Source: a virus. From it: a DNA stretch of 39,293 nucleotides. The position numbers were made by a program, and so were the translations under genes. Below, in pieces: positions 39,259 through 39,293 of the stretch. The DNA lies in the IMG/VR virus record IMGVR_UViG_3300020203_000040, positions 1-39,293 of that record; one strand, 5' to 3'. Each line of letters starts with the position of its first letter. Position 1 is the stretch's first letter. The notes below the pieces were generated by a model. The model ran no database searches. It had not been told where the DNA came from and saw only the letters and a program-made list of their open reading frames with translations.

Positions 39259-39293
39259 ATGAATCCTACTCAAAATCTTGACGCTGCAATGAA
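39259..39293 (+). CDS. Start of partial ORF (joins 2-490 if circular)
   Basis: ATG at 39259 begins MNPTQNLDAAM and runs off the right edge 2 bases into a codon. Joined to base 1, the codon becomes AAA and the frame then equals the open frame at 2-490, without a stop. This would give a 174-residue terminase-small-like protein with a proper promoter upstream. Confidence 0.6.
   Translation, partial: MNPTQNLDAAM

Noticed and set aside
1-39293. Integrase, CI repressor or attachment sites indicating lysogeny
   Set aside because: I found no tyrosine or serine recombinase signature (no R..H-R-Y arrangement) and no obvious repressor/antirepressor pair; the HTH protein at 28529 stands alone behind a + strand promoter.
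1-39293. CRISPR arrays, tRNA genes, insertion sequences
   Set aside because: No regularly spaced repeats, no cloverleaf-like T-loop GGTTCGA context and no transposase-like motifs were seen.

Overview
The window looks like one essentially complete genome of a tailed double-stranded DNA phage (about 39.3 kb) infecting a member of the Bacteroidota. The host guess rests on the repeated promoter pattern TTTG-N19-21-TAnnTTTG, the near absence of Shine-Dalgarno sequences before the genes, and Sec signal peptides ending in AQ or SQ. All supported genes lie on the + strand, mostly with overlaps of 1 to 10 bases. No integrase, excisionase or CI-type repressor/attachment site is recognisable, so a lytic or non-integrating life style is more likely than classical lysogeny. 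An ORF that starts at 39259 and runs off the right edge continues in frame, without a stop, into the ORF that enters at the left edge and ends at 490. This suggests that the record is a circular or circularly permuted genome cut inside that gene.

Layout. 1-2890: packaging-proximal accessory genes, including a small terminase-like HTH protein, a secreted protein and a tandem duplication of about 0.6-0.8 kb (900-2344), then the small terminase subunit. 2902-4683: holin-like membrane protein and large terminase. 4665-10861: portal, MuF-like head protein, small head-region proteins, scaffold-like protein and major capsid protein. 10984-14345: neck, tail-completion and tail-assembly chaperone genes, with a probable -1 programmed frameshift at a T7 slippery site. 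14351-18157: a 1268-residue tape measure protein, which implies a long flexible (siphovirus) tail. 18159-24897: distal tail and fibre proteins, the last being a mosaic fibre. 24960-27235: secreted and accessory proteins, and a candidate tail tube protein with its own promoter. 27317-28446: a spanin-like membrane protein and a DEDDh exonuclease.

28529-37121 is the replication module: an HTH protein behind a consensus promoter, a small protein, a DUF2800 Fe-S/PD-(D/E)XK nuclease, a DUF2815 single-strand binding protein, a family A DNA polymerase, a VapE-type primase-helicase, a VRR-NUC nuclease and an SNF2-like helicase. 37123-38168 holds a hidden 54-residue basic ORF and an Ala/Lys-rich coiled-coil orphan with its own promoter. 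38243-39164 carries the glucosaminidase endolysin and a small unknown protein, followed by a strong promoter with a candidate operator. In a circle, this lysis block lies directly upstream of the packaging block.

Points most worth checking: the duplicated promoter/terS segment with its near-leaderless terS start, the terminase-like protein with two repeated HTH units, three consecutive fibre-region genes with Sec signal peptides, the CpG-poor second half of the tail fibre, and the tail tube candidate displaced to a position behind the fibre genes. All functional calls come from reading motifs and gene order; no database search was run.
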